A stretch of 64,000 nucleotides of DNA from Dichetophora obliterata (GCA_963920525.1 OY986435.1:223684399-223748398), one strand, 5' to 3'; positions 34,694-46,152 are shown, numbered from the stretch's first letter. Program-made: numbers and translations. The notes: generated by a model from the sequence alone, not told the origin.

Positions 34694-35434
34694 TTAGGAA
34701 AAGTGTAGTAAAATTTCATACTTAAAGTTGCGATAATTATGAATACATTTTATTCTTAAAGGCAGCGAGTTCCAAATTCTGACGGCGTTTACAAAAAAAA
34801 GTCTGTTGGAGTTTACAAAATTAAATAATGGAATTATCAAGTTCATATTTCTGGTTGATCTACAAAACTGTAACTTCTCAAAAAGGTATTTAGGTGTCTT
34901 TGTGTATAACAGTTTATGCAAAAATATGCAGTTCCTCGCATCAAGGTAGTTGAAAATATTGCAACCGAGTATTTTGCTGCTCAAGTGACTGATGCGGTCA
35001 AATTTACGAAGGCCAAATACATATCTTACGGCGTTATTAAAAGCTTGTTGTAACTTAAGTTTGGACCTGGAATCGAGTTTGCTATAGACAATATCTGAAT
35101 ATGAAATGATTGGCACTATAAGCTGGATCACTAATTTTTTCCTAGTATCAACAGGTACAAATGACGCGGTCCATCTTAGGCTCCGAAGGGCATAGTAGAC
35201 CTTAGATACAACAGAATTAATGTGATCCTCACAAGAAAGAGACGAGTTAATAATATATCCTAGATTTTTAACTTTGCCAACAAAGTTTAGCCCAACACCG
35301 TTTAAATAAATAGTTGGTATATTGGAAGCAGAATATTTTGCTTTGGAAATAGGCAAAACATATGATTTAAGTGGATTTAGTCTGAGCTTATTTGTATCAG
35401 CCCATTTCATTATTTCTTTTAAATCCTCATTCAT
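34694..35434 (-). pseudogene. CR1-group LINE copy b, RT C-terminal part
   Basis: An uninterrupted 246-codon frame covering only the region after the RT catalytic core: MNEDLKEIMKWADTNKL, KSYVLPISK, NSSLSCEDHINSVVSKVYY and a terminal VRIWNSLPLRIK...LLHFS. It is homologous to copy a over its full length but clearly diverged. The copy is cut off at its 5' side at about 35460, so it has no RT activity. Confidence 0.85.
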
Positions 35435-35679
35435 CCTAACACATAAATTATCAACAAGGATAATTTATAAAACTAACCTTATATTATAAAACTAACTAAA
35501 ACTAACTTAAACTAACATCAAAACTTATGTTGTACATGTTAAAAAGACAATATAGTATTTAAGAATTGATGACAATTAAAACTGTATAACATAATGTAAA
35601 GCACTTCAAAGTTAATCAAGAGAATAAAGCAAAAGAATAGAAGTTAAAGGAGAGAAACATAGAAAGAAATATTAGGTTT

Positions 35680-38180
35680 TTAAGAAAAATGTTCGAAAAC
35701 TAAATGCTTAAAGGTATTTCTATTAGTTATATTTTTAATATGTGTGGGTAAAGAATTCCACGATCTGATTGCGCTTACAAAAAACAATCTACTGGAGTTG
35801 ATGAAATTATATCTGGGAATTAAAATGTTCATGCCTCTGCTAGATCTACAAAAAGATAGTTTTTCGAACAAGTAGCTAGGGCTCTGTGTGATAATTATTC
35901 TATGCAGGAACACACAGCTTCTTGCTTCGAGATGATTTAATAGGCCTCTTCCAAGTAATTGTTTCGAAAACATAGTTACATGGTCATATTTCCTTAGGCC
36001 ATAAACGTAGCGAGCAGCATTGTTAAAGGCAACGAAAAGCTTATGCGCCGACCGCGAATCAAGCTTGCAATATACTGCTTCCGAATAAGTAATTAAAGGC
36101 AACAAGAGCTGCAATACCAATTTTCGTCTAATTTCTACGTTTACAAAATTTTCAGTTATTCGCATGCTTCGTAGGCCAAAATAAACTTTTTTAACACAAG
36201 AGTTAATATGATCCTCACATGACAGAGTTGAATTTATTATAAAACCGAGGTTAGTTACTTTGCTAACCAAATTGAGCTTCACGTTATTGAGAAGAATTGG
36301 AGGCAAATCTTGAACAAAAAACATATTTTTCATTATTGGTAAAACATGTGATTTTAAAGGGTTTAACATGAGCAGATTATTCTTTGCCCATTCAGCTATC
36401 ATGTTTAAGTCCTCATTAACTCTGACACAAAGATCCTCTATCAGACCGATTGGCCTGGACATATACAACTGGAGGTCATCAGCGTAAGCGTGCATTTTAA
36501 CGTGCTGACACCTGGTGAAGATGTCATTGGAAAACATTGAAAATAACAATGGGCCAAGAACTGAGCCTTGCGGCACTCCGCTACCTATAGTTTTAAGTTC
36601 TGAAAAATTTGACCCAGATTTAACTTTTTGTGATCTACCAACCAGATAGTTATGTATTAGACGAACAGCAGCTGCAGAAAAGCTAAAATTTTGCAAAAGT
36701 TTTCTACATAGTATTGAATGATTGACTGTATCAAAAGCTTTTGTAAAGTCTAGCAAACAAAGTAATGTAATGTGACCCATATCATACGGAACTCTGATAT
36801 CATCAAGTATTTTGACCATTGCAGTCGAACAGCTGTGACCAGGCCTAAAACCAGACTGAAGATTAGACATTAGTCCAGAAGTGCGCACATGATTAGAAAT
36901 CTGCTCGGCCATGAGCGACTCACAAACTTTAGACAAGCAAGATAGCAGACTTATTGGTCGAAAGTCACATGGTTGGCAAGCGAATGATTTGTTTGCAATG
37001 GGAATTATAATTGCTACTTTCCAAACTTCAGGGTAGCATGAAGAAGTGAAGCAATAATTTATTATATGGGTGAGCGGACCAATAACGAAAGGCAACAAGA
37101 GTTTAATAAATTTAATTGAAATACCATCCACCCCAGAGGAATTTGATTTGATTTTTTTCAGGCAGCGCGCTGCATCTAGCTCATTTACTGCATTAAAATA
37201 AAATTCATTATAATCATTATTTACAGATACAGTAATGCTACTATCAACAACATTGAGTATGTTTGAGTTATCACATGAGGAGTTAGCAACAAAATATTCA
37301 TTCATTATATTTGGGTCAATCTTGCAGCTTTCAGATTGTTTTTTGCATACTCCGATACCTTTCAAATTGTTCCACAGCTGTCTTGAGGGCAGTGAGGGAT
37401 TAAGCTTTGACATAAAAAACGTAGATTTAGATAATCTTACAGCAGAGATAGCCTCGTTTCTTGCTGTTTTGTATGCTTCCCAATTTAAAGTAGTGGGATT
37501 TCGCTTCCATTTGTTGTAAGCTTTAAAACGGGTTTTTATTACTTGTTTTACAGATGGTGTGAACCAAGGACAAGAGGTATTTATGATCCGACGCGTTCGA
37601 ACGGGTACATGCGTATCAAAAAGAGTATTAATCCTATTGATAAGAAAGCTCAGTTTATCATCAACCGTATTTAAATACCAACAATCCGTCCAGTTTGTTA
37701 GAGTTAGATCAGTATTCAATAGAGCATAGTCTATGGACTTAAAGTCACGATAAGAAAAGTACATTTCACTAGTTTCAGGGACAAGAGGTGCGATACCGAC
37801 ATTTACTGAACAAAATATGAGATCGTGAACAGACGATGGATTTGACACGACAAAGATGTCTAATAGACTGGGTTGAGCATTGTTTGCAAAACGAGTTGGC
37901 ATCGAGCTATTTACTAAATTGAGACCGAATTCAGATAAGTTGTCAAGAAATTTTCTTGACACGCTATCGTTGTGCAGCAGATTTATATTAAAATCACCAC
38001 ATGAAACAAAATGTTCATAGTCGATAATACAGTAAGACAATGTTGCAAACAAGCGCTCAAGACTACAATTACGACTAGGATTATACACACAGGACATTAG
38101 AACTTTACTTTGGTTACTACCTGACAACTCAACGTTTAAAAACTCAACACCAGATTGACACGACATGCTAAGAATTTTCC
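35680..38180 (-). pseudogene. CR1-group LINE copy a, endonuclease part plus full RT
   Basis: Long open frame of about 830 codons belonging to the element. The endonuclease starts midway (VEFLNVELSG, CGDFNINLL) and lacks a recognisable SDH motif: the sequence goes from FCSVNVG directly to IAPLVPETSE, as if a short in-frame piece were lost. The linker contains WFTPSVKQVIKTRFKAYNKW. RT motifs are intact: LLDFTKAFDTVNH (A), SGVPQGSVLGPLLF (B) and AYADDLQLYMS (C). The C-terminus is WNSLPTHIKNITN...HLVFEHFS. The frame stays open upstream to 38307, but those first ~40 codons are antisense LINE-A sequence. The RT looks preserved, yet the copy is 5'-truncated and probably immobile. Confidence 0.9.
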
Positions 38181-38183
38181 TTT

Positions 38184-39672
38184 TTAATAGAATTTTCTTA
38201 CGAACTGAGATTCCACATTCTTTTAGAAAATCTTTAATAGCTCCGCTATTTAAAAAAGGAGATCCAAACTGTGTTGGTAACTGCAGAGGGCTGTCATTGT
38301 TAGACACACACTACAAAATCTTCACAGGCTTACTTCTTGATCGAGTACCTAGTTGGATTAGTCGAAACAAAATGAATACCAAGCGGGTTTTCGTAAAGAG
38401 TATTCAACAGTTGACAATCTTTTTAATTTGTCAAGCATAATTTTTTTAAGCTTTAAACAAAAAAAAAAATGTACGCATTTTTTATTGACTTCTCATATGC
38501 ATTCGACACTATACCAAAAAATTCCCTTTTTTTTAGCTTTCCAAGTACGGGCTATCAAGCAAAATTGTAAAGATTCTACAATTGCTTTATAAAAATACTG
38601 CTAGTCATGTATGGCAGCTTAAAGTAAATCTTTCTAAGTCTCAAGTTATAATTTTTAGGGAAAGTACGAGAATCAGTATCTCGATTGCTTGGTCGTTTGG
38701 GGACCAGCAAATTGAAATTGTTAACGAATACAAATATCTTGGTGTTCTTTTGACCTGCAACTTGTCGTATCGCAAACATTTTGATAGTAAAGTAGTGACC
38801 GCAAAAAAAGTAATAAATAAAACATGTACATAATCCAAAAATATCATTGTCAAATAAATTGAAAATTTTCAACGTCACCTCTAGGTCAATTATGTTGTAC
38901 GGAGCCCAAGTTTGGGGCTACAAACATTACGATGACGTTGAAAAGCTCTTCAGATTCCTCATTAAAAAAATATTACTATTGCCAAAAAATACGCCAAACT
39001 ACATATATGCTTTATTAAGAGACCGGCTTAGAATCTCAACTCCTTGAAATTTTGCGCTTACATTTTAACTACGTTAATAAAGTCCTCAGCCTACCTCCTC
39101 ACAGACTCCCAAATATTTTAGCTAAAGAAGTATTTAAGAAGGGTGTTTTTTTGGCAGCGGAATGAAATAAGTTAAATGCTGAGCATCGTGTGGATATGCC
39201 ATCAAACCTTAGTTCAAATACATTAGTGGAGTATTACACTAACTTAACTACACTTATTTAGAATAAACAAAGGCTTCAGTACATTGACAGTGCAAAAACA
39301 TCTCAAAATCACTACTTGTATTCACAACTAGAGCACGAAGGGGTTCAGTATTTTCTACAAAACACATCTGCAAAAGTCGTAATCTTACTTTTTAAAGCAA
39401 GAGGCGGGTTGCTTGATTTAAATGCACGAGCTTTTAGAGGTGTGAGTCTAAGTACCTGCACTTTTTGTAATTTAAATAAAATAGAAAACACATATCATTT
39501 CGTAGGTGTATGTCCTATCTTCAAAACAAGCAGAATCAGGTGTTTCGGCAAACAAGAATTAAAGGTGGCAGAAGTTTTAGACTTGCTTAATGGAAGTACT
39601 AACAGTGCGCTTTATGAGTTTTTAAATAGCTCTCTCAAATATCGATATTTATTATTAAATGAATTTATATAA
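38184..39672 (+). pseudogene. LINE-A RT and C-terminal region, deleted and shifted
   Basis: Continuation of LINE-A. RT motif 1 region HSFRKSLIAPLFKKGDPN, then GLSLLDTHYKIFTGLLLDRV. Motif A (FIDFSYAFDT) lies at about 38472-38510 after a frame change. At about 38617 LYKNTASHVW joins directly to QLKVNLSKSQVIIF, so motif B and the catalytic YADD are deleted. Later pieces: YKYLGVLLTCNLS, IMLYGAQVWGYKH (38847-39047) and a C-terminal frame (39316-39672) with CTFCNLNKIENTYHFVGVC, a cysteine/histidine cluster. It cannot encode active RT. Confidence 0.75.
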
Positions 39673-39850
39673 TATATAATTTTTTGTTTTTTAAATTTTA
39701 CATGAAATAATATTAGCTTTCTAGGTAGTAAACTTCTTCAAACGACACACAACTTAAAATATTATTGTCAATATATTAAAATTTTTTTATTGTGTATTTC
39801 TTATAATATTTTGAATTTTTATAATAAAATCTTATCTGCTACTACTACTA

Positions 39851-40867
39851 CAGTCAAAGTGTCAATAGAGAAATTTTTTATTTGAATATGCTCAAAGTCT
39901 TTGCCTTAAATTTGTTTTTCTTGTACTTTATGTTCTGAAAATCCATTTTTTACCACTTTGTGAAAGACTAAAATGTGATGAAGAAAAATTAACTTCAGAT
40001 GAGTGATAATTTACTTACCCGAAAACTTTTAAGACCTTTGCAAATGTTAGGATTAAGAAAAAAATGTACTAAAATTTTCTGCAAAGTGTTATAGTCTACT
40101 TTTTTGCAACCAAACCAAGCAATTGCCTTGACTCAAAACAGGTATTTGGCCAGTAGTTTTCCATTCAATTCTGTGCCACTGTGTCTTGCAATTAATGGCT
40201 GGCAAAGCTAGTAAAAATGACTTTATTTGCATAAAATATCAAAAACATAAAAAACTGATATTGAACTTGAAAAATAAAAAACATTTTTTTCTGGGTATCA
40301 ATGAAGTTAAATGTCCAATTATATAAGCTTAGCTTCAGGATCTTCAAATATTGCTTTGCAGGTTGCTGTCTTAGCTTTAAAAGTGATTAATATTTTAATT
40401 TCAATGATTTATCTTAGATCTTGGTGAATAATTTTATGTGTAGCACCATGAATTTCAATTAATATTCGAATTTCAATTAAGTTTCCAATCAATATTCATG
40501 TGTTCATCAAAACTTAAAGGCTTAAATCGTATCTCTAGCCGTGAAACAAGTTTAGATATTTATTTCCTAAAAACATGTGCGGAAATATTTGCTGAAACTA
40601 AAATACTACTCCTACTAAGATTTATGTCGTCAGCACATTAAAATTGCACTTGAAACTATTGGAAGTGATGTATAACAATAACTTGAAGCGGTCATTAACA
40701 TGGTTAATTTGTACAAGTGTCACGCGGTTAGCTACTTGTTCATTTTTGGAGCACAAAAGCTCTCTCCCTCTGTTGCCAATTCGATACTTTAGTTTAATGC
40801 CTAAAAGTATGCCGCGATTATTTTTGCTTTACAAAATTCAATAACTCTTTCCTTCGTTTACTTACAG
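39851..40867. other. Spacer or intron upstream of the MFSD11-like exons
   Basis: A+T-rich with no recognised repeat. I looked here for the exon encoding the first transmembrane helix of the MFSD11-like protein and did not find it. The 3' end has a pyrimidine-rich acceptor (TTTACTTACAG). Confidence 0.35.
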
Positions 40868-41037
40868 AAAACCATTATACAGAGCATTTCAAAAGACGAT
40901 CCCGACTTCAAAGGCGATGGCTACACCAGCTTGGCAGTTATTTATGCATCCTTTGCGCTCTGCAACTGGTTGGCACCATCTTTTATATCCTTTACCGGGC
41001 CCAGAACGGCTATGATTGTGGGTGCCATAACATACAC
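40868..41037 (+). CDS. Mfsd11: UNC93-like protein MFSD11, first recognised exon
   Basis: Multi-pass major-facilitator-type membrane protein of the UNC-93/MFSD11 family (Drosophila CG18549-like); the substrate is not established. The four exons found give about 424 residues, against roughly 450 for the family, so about 25-30 N-terminal residues, including most of helix 1, are missing. This exon opens after TTACAG in phase 0 and encodes KTIIQSISKDDPDF, then GDGYTSLAVIYASFALCNW (helix 2) and TGPRTAMIVGAITYT. It ends TACAC before GTAAGC, leaving two bases that join the next exon to give Thr. The upstream start exon may lie anywhere to the left, possibly beyond the nested LINEs. Base use is more balanced than the surroundings and the frame is intact, so the gene is probably active. 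Confidence 0.88.
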
Positions 41038-41096
41038 GTAAGCAAATGATGTAAGCATAAAACCGCCGCATAGAAAAAATCAATTCTTCTCCGCAG

Positions 41097-41557
41097 TCTT
41101 TTCATGATCATCTTTCTGTTTCCCACCACTTGGCTGCTGTATTTGGCAAGTGCCTTACTGGGCGCTGGCGCTTCCATAACTTGGACTGGTCAAGGCACTT
41201 TTCTGGCACGTTGCAGTGACCCGACGAATATCTCGCGTAACTCGGGTATTTTTTGGGCACTTCTACAATGCAGCATGTTCTTCGGGAATCTTTTTGTGTA
41301 CTATCAGTTCCAGGACAAGGATCACATTGATGTTGCCACACGTACACAGGTGATTGCTGTGCTGACTGCGGTTGCTATTTTGGGCATAATTTTCTTGTCG
41401 ACTCTGCGGCCTGTTCTAGATAATACTGAAGTCTCCGACACGGAATTGCAACAGCAGCGCACAGGTTTGGGTAGCGCCATTTATGCGCTCAAGTCTGCGG
41501 GTCAGTTGTTTATGACGCGTGACATGCTGCTCTTAAGTTTGGCATTTCTGTACACAG
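41097..41557 (+). CDS. Mfsd11: UNC93-like protein MFSD11, second recognised exon
   Basis: Follows a 59-bp intron (41038-41096; GTAAGC...CCGCAG). It encodes helix-forming segments MIIFLFPTTWLLYLASALLG, ISRNSGIFWALLQCSMFFGN and VIAVLTAVAILGIIFLSTL, with the conserved GASITWTGQGTFLARCSDP signature of UNC93/MFSD11 proteins between the first two. A hydrophilic loop (about 41423-41480, DNTEVSDTELQQQR) precedes the next helices. The exon ends YTG, split as TACACAG before GTGAGC; the one leftover base is completed by the exon at 49065. The intron that follows is 7,507 bp and full of transposons. Confidence 0.92.
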
Positions 41558-42017
41558 GTGAGCCAACTACGACACTGTAGTACTACAATTTTTCAACTTT
41601 TGCGCTAAGAGAGAAAAATAGGCAAATTAGGCCTGTATCGGCGTTTTTAAAGTTTACTTCCCGTGGCCAGTTTTTCAGAGCTGGTTGAAACCTTGTTTGA
41701 CTTGAGACTTGCTTAATGTAGATCAAAATTAACCTGAGATTAACTTCAGTATCTATTTTTCAGTGCTTGTTTAAGAATGCCATATTGACTTTTACTCAAA
41801 AAATGCCTCAAAAATTGTTTTTGTTGTAAAAATTAAATCAATTAAAAATTTCACATCTGGCTACCTTTCATAGGACATAGCATTTATTTGCGAAAATTCT
41901 TCCAGCTAATAGCAAAAATTATTTTACTGTTTTTGTCATCAAAACAACAAGGTACCCTTTTGATTTTTTTCGCGAAATTTAGTTTTTCCAAAATGTTGTT
42001 TTTTTATATTTTTTTAC
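41558..42017 (+). other. Start of the large MFSD11 intron
   Basis: Begins with the donor GTGAGC. A+T-rich; no gene or bounded repeat recognised before the half-MITE at 42018. Confidence 0.5.
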
Positions 42018-42100
42018 AATTTTGTATGGAAGAAAATATTGCTTCTCGTGTCTTTCTCATCGTTGGTGTGCTTCTTCGTGATACAGAATAATGCAGTAAG
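42018..42100. mobile_element. Half copy of a foldback MITE
   Basis: ATTGCTTCTCGTGTCTTTCT and CATCGTTGGTGTG..TTCTTCGTGATACAGAATAATG match the right arm of the MITE at 47641-47788, including the flanking GCAGTAA. The left arm is missing, so it is a truncated copy. Confidence 0.75.
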
Positions 42101-42253
42101 TTTTGTTTTCAAATTCTCTATCTCCTTTGAACGCTCCCACTTATCTCTAAGAATACAGTTGTGTGTCTAGAGTAATTACAAACATTTTAGTTTATATAGA
42201 ATCTTTCTTATAGTAATTTACTTAGTTTTTTGTTATGTTTACATAAATTACTC

Positions 42254-42281
42254 TCGAGTGACACCGGGTATATCAGCTAGT
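42254..42281 (+). repeat. Helitron-like 3' terminus
   Basis: GAGTGACACCGGGTATATCA followed by GCTAGT ends in CTAGT at 42277-42281, as Helentron/DINE-type repeats do. A clear stem upstream and the rest of the element were not identified. Confidence 0.35.
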
Positions 42282-42469
42282 ATATTTGTTAAAATGTGCT
42301 GGGAGCCAAATGGCTACATTGGACTAAAAGAGCAATATGGGTGAATATACTGCAGTAGCTAGCTCTCTTCGTCCACATAGTTGTATTTGGGAAACAACTT
42401 GTTTTTTCTTCTTTATTCTAATTTATTTTTGTGTAGCAAATATGAAAAATTCTATAACAAATTTTGTTG

Positions 42470-42912
42470 GGAAATGAGAGAGACATCTTGAAAGTTTTGG
42501 AGGTGATGATTCAGAGGAAGAGTGTGTTGATGATAGTGAGTATGAAAATGAGATTTTAGCAAATATCGTAAAATCCGAATCATTGGCATTTGATAATATA
42601 GAATAATATGTTATATTAGAAACAATCGGTAGAAAAAAATTACTTCGAAATTAGTTTTGAGGATGATCAGGAAAACGCTGCGTATTCTGTTGATAGAGGA
42701 TTGAATGGCGTAAGACTGATATGGAACAAAGAACGACATTATATGCATGTGCACAGACTTTTTTTGAAGGGGCTATTGAACAAACTCCACAGCCGTATTT
42801 TAAAAATTTTTTCTAACGGCATTCTTACAGACCTAGTTTATCAAAGCAATGTTTACTCCAAAAACAAATTAGAAAAGAAGACTTCCCAACCAACAACAAG
42901 CGAAGAGGTCGA
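42470..42912 (+). pseudogene. piggyBac-like transposase N-terminal relic
   Basis: Broken plus-strand pieces. An acidic segment (DDSEEECVDDSEYENE, about 42515-42555) comes first, as in piggyBac N-termini. Further on, TPQPYFKNFF in one frame leads after a shift into GILTDLVYQSNVYSKNKL and TTSEEVEI, resembling the '.FF...L...IV.QTN.YA' start of the piggyBac transposase domain. The rest of the transposase is absent; the LINE beginning just downstream probably replaced or interrupted it. The assignment rests on recalled motif layout only. Confidence 0.4.
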
Positions 42913-45900
42913 AATACAATCGACACGATACATAGCGATGGACCCGCAAATGTCGATGATGATGATGAGGCTAGCAATGCATTCGCGTCTAGCCAAAACA
43001 CGCACTAACATCAAAGTTTGAGATTGCAGATAAATAATATTTATTTTTTTATGAATTATTTTACCAATATTTATGAATTTAATAATTACACTAAAAATCA
43101 TCAAAATAATCCCATTAATTTCATATCACTAAATGCAAGAAGTATTGCTTTAGTTAATAAATATAATTATTTTAGAGATGAGCTTACAAAGTTTGATAAT
43201 ATGCCACAAATTATTTGCGTTCAGGAAACATGGTTTTCGAGAGAAATTGTCGATATTTATGATATACCGGGTTATCGCAGCGTGCACTGCTGCAGAGGAG
43301 ACAATTATGGTGGGTTATCGATATATGCATGCGAGAATCTGCCAATTATAGTAGAGGAGATATGCAATGAATTAAGTTGCCATTTTATACGAATCTTGAT
43401 ACCATCTATAAAAATATTCAACAAGATGCTAATGATGGTAGGATTTTATCGACCACCAAGATGCCCAACTGAACAGTTTTTAAATCTTCTAGAGAATCAA
43501 TTTCAACAAATAAGTGCTTGCTGCTGTATAACCGCTGGTGATTCAAACATAGACACTTTGTCTGTAACTTCAGATAAACACTCGCTGATAACTTTGTTGA
43601 ATTCATACTGCATGTCCTCGTGTCATGAGCTAATCACCAGGCCATCTTCAAGCACTTCTATTGATAATTTATTTTCAAATATCCAATATGAACAAATAGC
43701 TGTTAGTTCGATAGAGTATGCGCATAGCGACCACAATTTGGTGAGCTGCTTAATTAATACTAATATTGCGTCTGAAAAGTATAAAACGATTTTTAGAACG
43801 GTGTATAATTATGAAAAGATTGCAAGTACTATAGATGCAAAACTAAACTTGAATTTAATTAGTGGAATCGAGGATCCAAATGCAATAAATGATATCGTTG
43901 AAAGAGTAATTCTGGAAGCTGTTGCCGAAAACAAGAAGGAAGAAATCTCTAAAATTAAGAAAAAACACCTTGTTTCTCCGCGGGTTAATTCGGAGTTCAA
44001 AACGTTACTAAAAATTAAGAACAACTTATACAAAAAGCTTAAGCACCAACAACACAGAAATGATTTAAAATTACGACTTAGTAGCATTTGCAAAACTATC
44101 AAAAGTTCTAGAAAAATTCTTATGGATAATTATTACAAAAAAAAAAAATTAACAGAAGTTAAAGGTGACATGAAGGCAACCTGGAAAACCATAAATGGAT
44201 TCGTTAATCGCACAACCCAGTCGAAATTAATTGAAAATGTGGAAAATGCTGATGGTATTAAGATATCTGACAGTGTGGGAGGTAGCAAATTGTCTAAATG
44301 GATTCTTTGTAAGACGAGCAGTGGATATAGTTAATACAATAGAAATTAAAGATAATGACGATATCAATGCGTTCAGAACCTTAAGAGCGTCTCACAAGAT
44401 GTTTAGTTTAGAGGAGGTGTCTCAAGAGGAGGTAAAAGATGTTCTGATGCAGATTGATATTTACAAACCATTTGGAATAGACGAAATACCACCGTGTGTT
44501 GTCAAAAATTCCGCCGAAGCAATAGCAGAAATAATGCCCATGTTATTTTCTTCAATAATAACAACAGGAATATATCCGACAAAGTTTAAGCGCCAAAAAA
44601 TTATTCCAATTTACAAAGGTGGAGATAAAAGCAAAACCCAAAATTACAGGCCTATTGCAAACTTTCCTGTGCTGAATAATGTTGTGGAGAAGTTGTTGAA
44701 GCAGCAAATAAATAGACACTTGGAGGAAATTGAACTCCTATACAACCACCAGTATGGATTCAGGCAACGTTCTGGCACACAACCTGCACTGATCCAGGCT
44801 ATCGATGACATTTGTTCTTACATGGATGGAGGCTGCAATGAGGTGGGAGGACTATTCATAGATCTACAAAAAGCTTTTGAATGCGTAAGTCATGATATTC
44901 TCGTTAAAAAATTTGAATTCACTGGATTTCATGGGATTAACCTTTTGTTGATGCGCAATTACCTAGCCGGCAGAGAGCAAATGAAAAGAGTAGAAGTTTT
45001 CAATGGAAAGAGTAGAAGTAGACCAGAGGAGGTGGTATGGGGAGTTCCACAGGGCAGTGTGCTTGGCCCATTGCTTTTTCTCATTTTTATAAATGATATT
45101 AAAAACATCACGCTTAATGGCAAATTATTTTTATTTGCCGACGACATCGCTCTTTTTTACCCAAGTGTTTCAAGATTAGTACTTAGAGCAAAACTTAAAT
45201 ACGATGTGTCTATTTTGAAAGAGTTTTTCCGTTTTAACAAAATTGCACTTAATGAAGAAAAAACCAAATTTATAGTTATCTCACCACAGCATAATTATGC
45301 AGAAAGATTTAAATTCGTGATAAATGATACTGAAGTAGTGGAGGAAGATGAAGTCAAGTTCCTTGGCCTCACCCTTAGCAATAACCTAACGTGGAAGGCT
45401 CATATAAACAACGTGCAGAGTAAAATATCATTCGGATTGGGTATTCTATACAAATTAAAAAATAAACTCACAGCCGATACGAAGCACTTGATATATATGG
45501 CTTTAGTTCACTCTCACTTAACATATATGACGATGTGTTGGGCTTATAAAAATACAGTCGAAATGAAAAAGTTGCAAAGATTACAAAATAAATGCGTGAA
45601 AGCAGTGTTCGGGCTACCAACCCGGTACCCGAGTCATAGACTTTATGAACAGGATTGTAAAAACATTTTGCCCCTTATCAAGCTCTATCAATATCAACTC
45701 ATAATGCAAGTATATAAAAATATAAGGAATATCAGCTATAACACTACTCAACTGAATCAACATAGTCACGGTTTTGGAACAAGAAACAGAAACAACTTAG
45801 TAGTGACGAGATGCAGTCGCGAGGTCACGAAACAACGATATCTGTATGCAGGACCGATGACCTACAATAATTTACCAGCGAACATAAGAAACGAAGATTC

Positions 45901-46152
45901 AATTAGCACATTTAAAGTGAAGCTAAAACAATATATTCAAACTCATAGTTAATGTAAATTGATAAATTTGTGTAAATACTTAAAACAGAAAATATGATCT
46001 CATTTTATTAGAGTAAATCACTTAGTTATATTGTATATATATTTAGGTAAGCCAGATAGGCACGCTCCTTCATAGCCTTTGGCATTGGAGCAAAATATTG
46101 TGAATAATGTAAATAATGAAAATATCTAATAAAATTAAATTAAAAAAAAAAT
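42913..46152 (+). mobile_element. Near-complete LINE in the MFSD11 intron ('LINE-C')
   Basis: Contains a full endonuclease-RT ORF2 (43018-45952), a ~190-bp 3' UTR and a poly-A tail (to about 46152). It is inserted in the same orientation as the host gene. No clear ORF1 precedes ORF2; the short frame just upstream is piggyBac-like. The 5' boundary is inferred from where piggyBac-like similarity stops. Endonuclease and RT motifs place it in the CR1/L2 supergroup or a relative, although the poly-A tail is more Jockey-like. Confidence 0.75.
43018..45952 (+). pseudogene. LINE-C ORF2: endonuclease plus reverse transcriptase, one frameshift
   Basis: Two overlapping frames (43018-44334 and 44231-45952) form one ORF2 of about 975 codons. 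Endonuclease: FISLNARSIA (Asn), VQETWFS (Glu), TAGDSNIDTL (Asp), ITRPSSSTSIDNLFSN and AHSDHNLV, all catalytic motifs kept. RT: NYRPIANFPVLNN, LFIDLQKAFECVSHD (A), WGVPQGSVLGPLLFLIF (B), LFADDIALF (C) and FLGLTLSNNLTWKAHI. The C-terminus is basic (TRNRNNLVVTR...). The only disruption I see is an apparent one-base gain in the G-run at 44277-44279; on either side the reading is continuous. This suggests recent insertion. Confidence 0.88.

Larger units (their letters stand above)
34254..38180 (-). mobile_element. Head-to-tail pair of CR1-group LINE copies inside LINE-A
   Basis: Two 5'-truncated minus-strand copies of related LINEs lie end to end: copy a (35465-38180) followed by copy b (34254-35460). 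Copy b ends in three CAAATA units (34255-34272 on the plus strand as TATTTG). Copy a ends near 35465-35518 in a TTAGTTT-type repeat. LINE-A sequence resumes at 38184, and both junctions show a T-run (GGTTTTT at 34247-34253, CCTTTTT at 38177-38183), compatible with a short duplication or microhomology. Confidence 0.75.
31000..39850 (+). mobile_element. Composite LINE split by two insertions ('LINE-A')
   Basis: One plus-strand LINE can be followed through ORF1 (31156-31901), endonuclease (31915-32656), linker (33542-34250) and RT to C-terminus (38184-39672). It is interrupted by a DD41D mariner-type element at a TA site (32659-33541) and a minus-strand CR1-group pair (34254-38180). The 3' UTR ends near 39850 with a (CTA)n run. 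ORF1 and ORF2 are both frameshifted, and the RT has lost its catalytic YADD by an internal deletion. The start coordinate is approximate. Confidence 0.75.
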
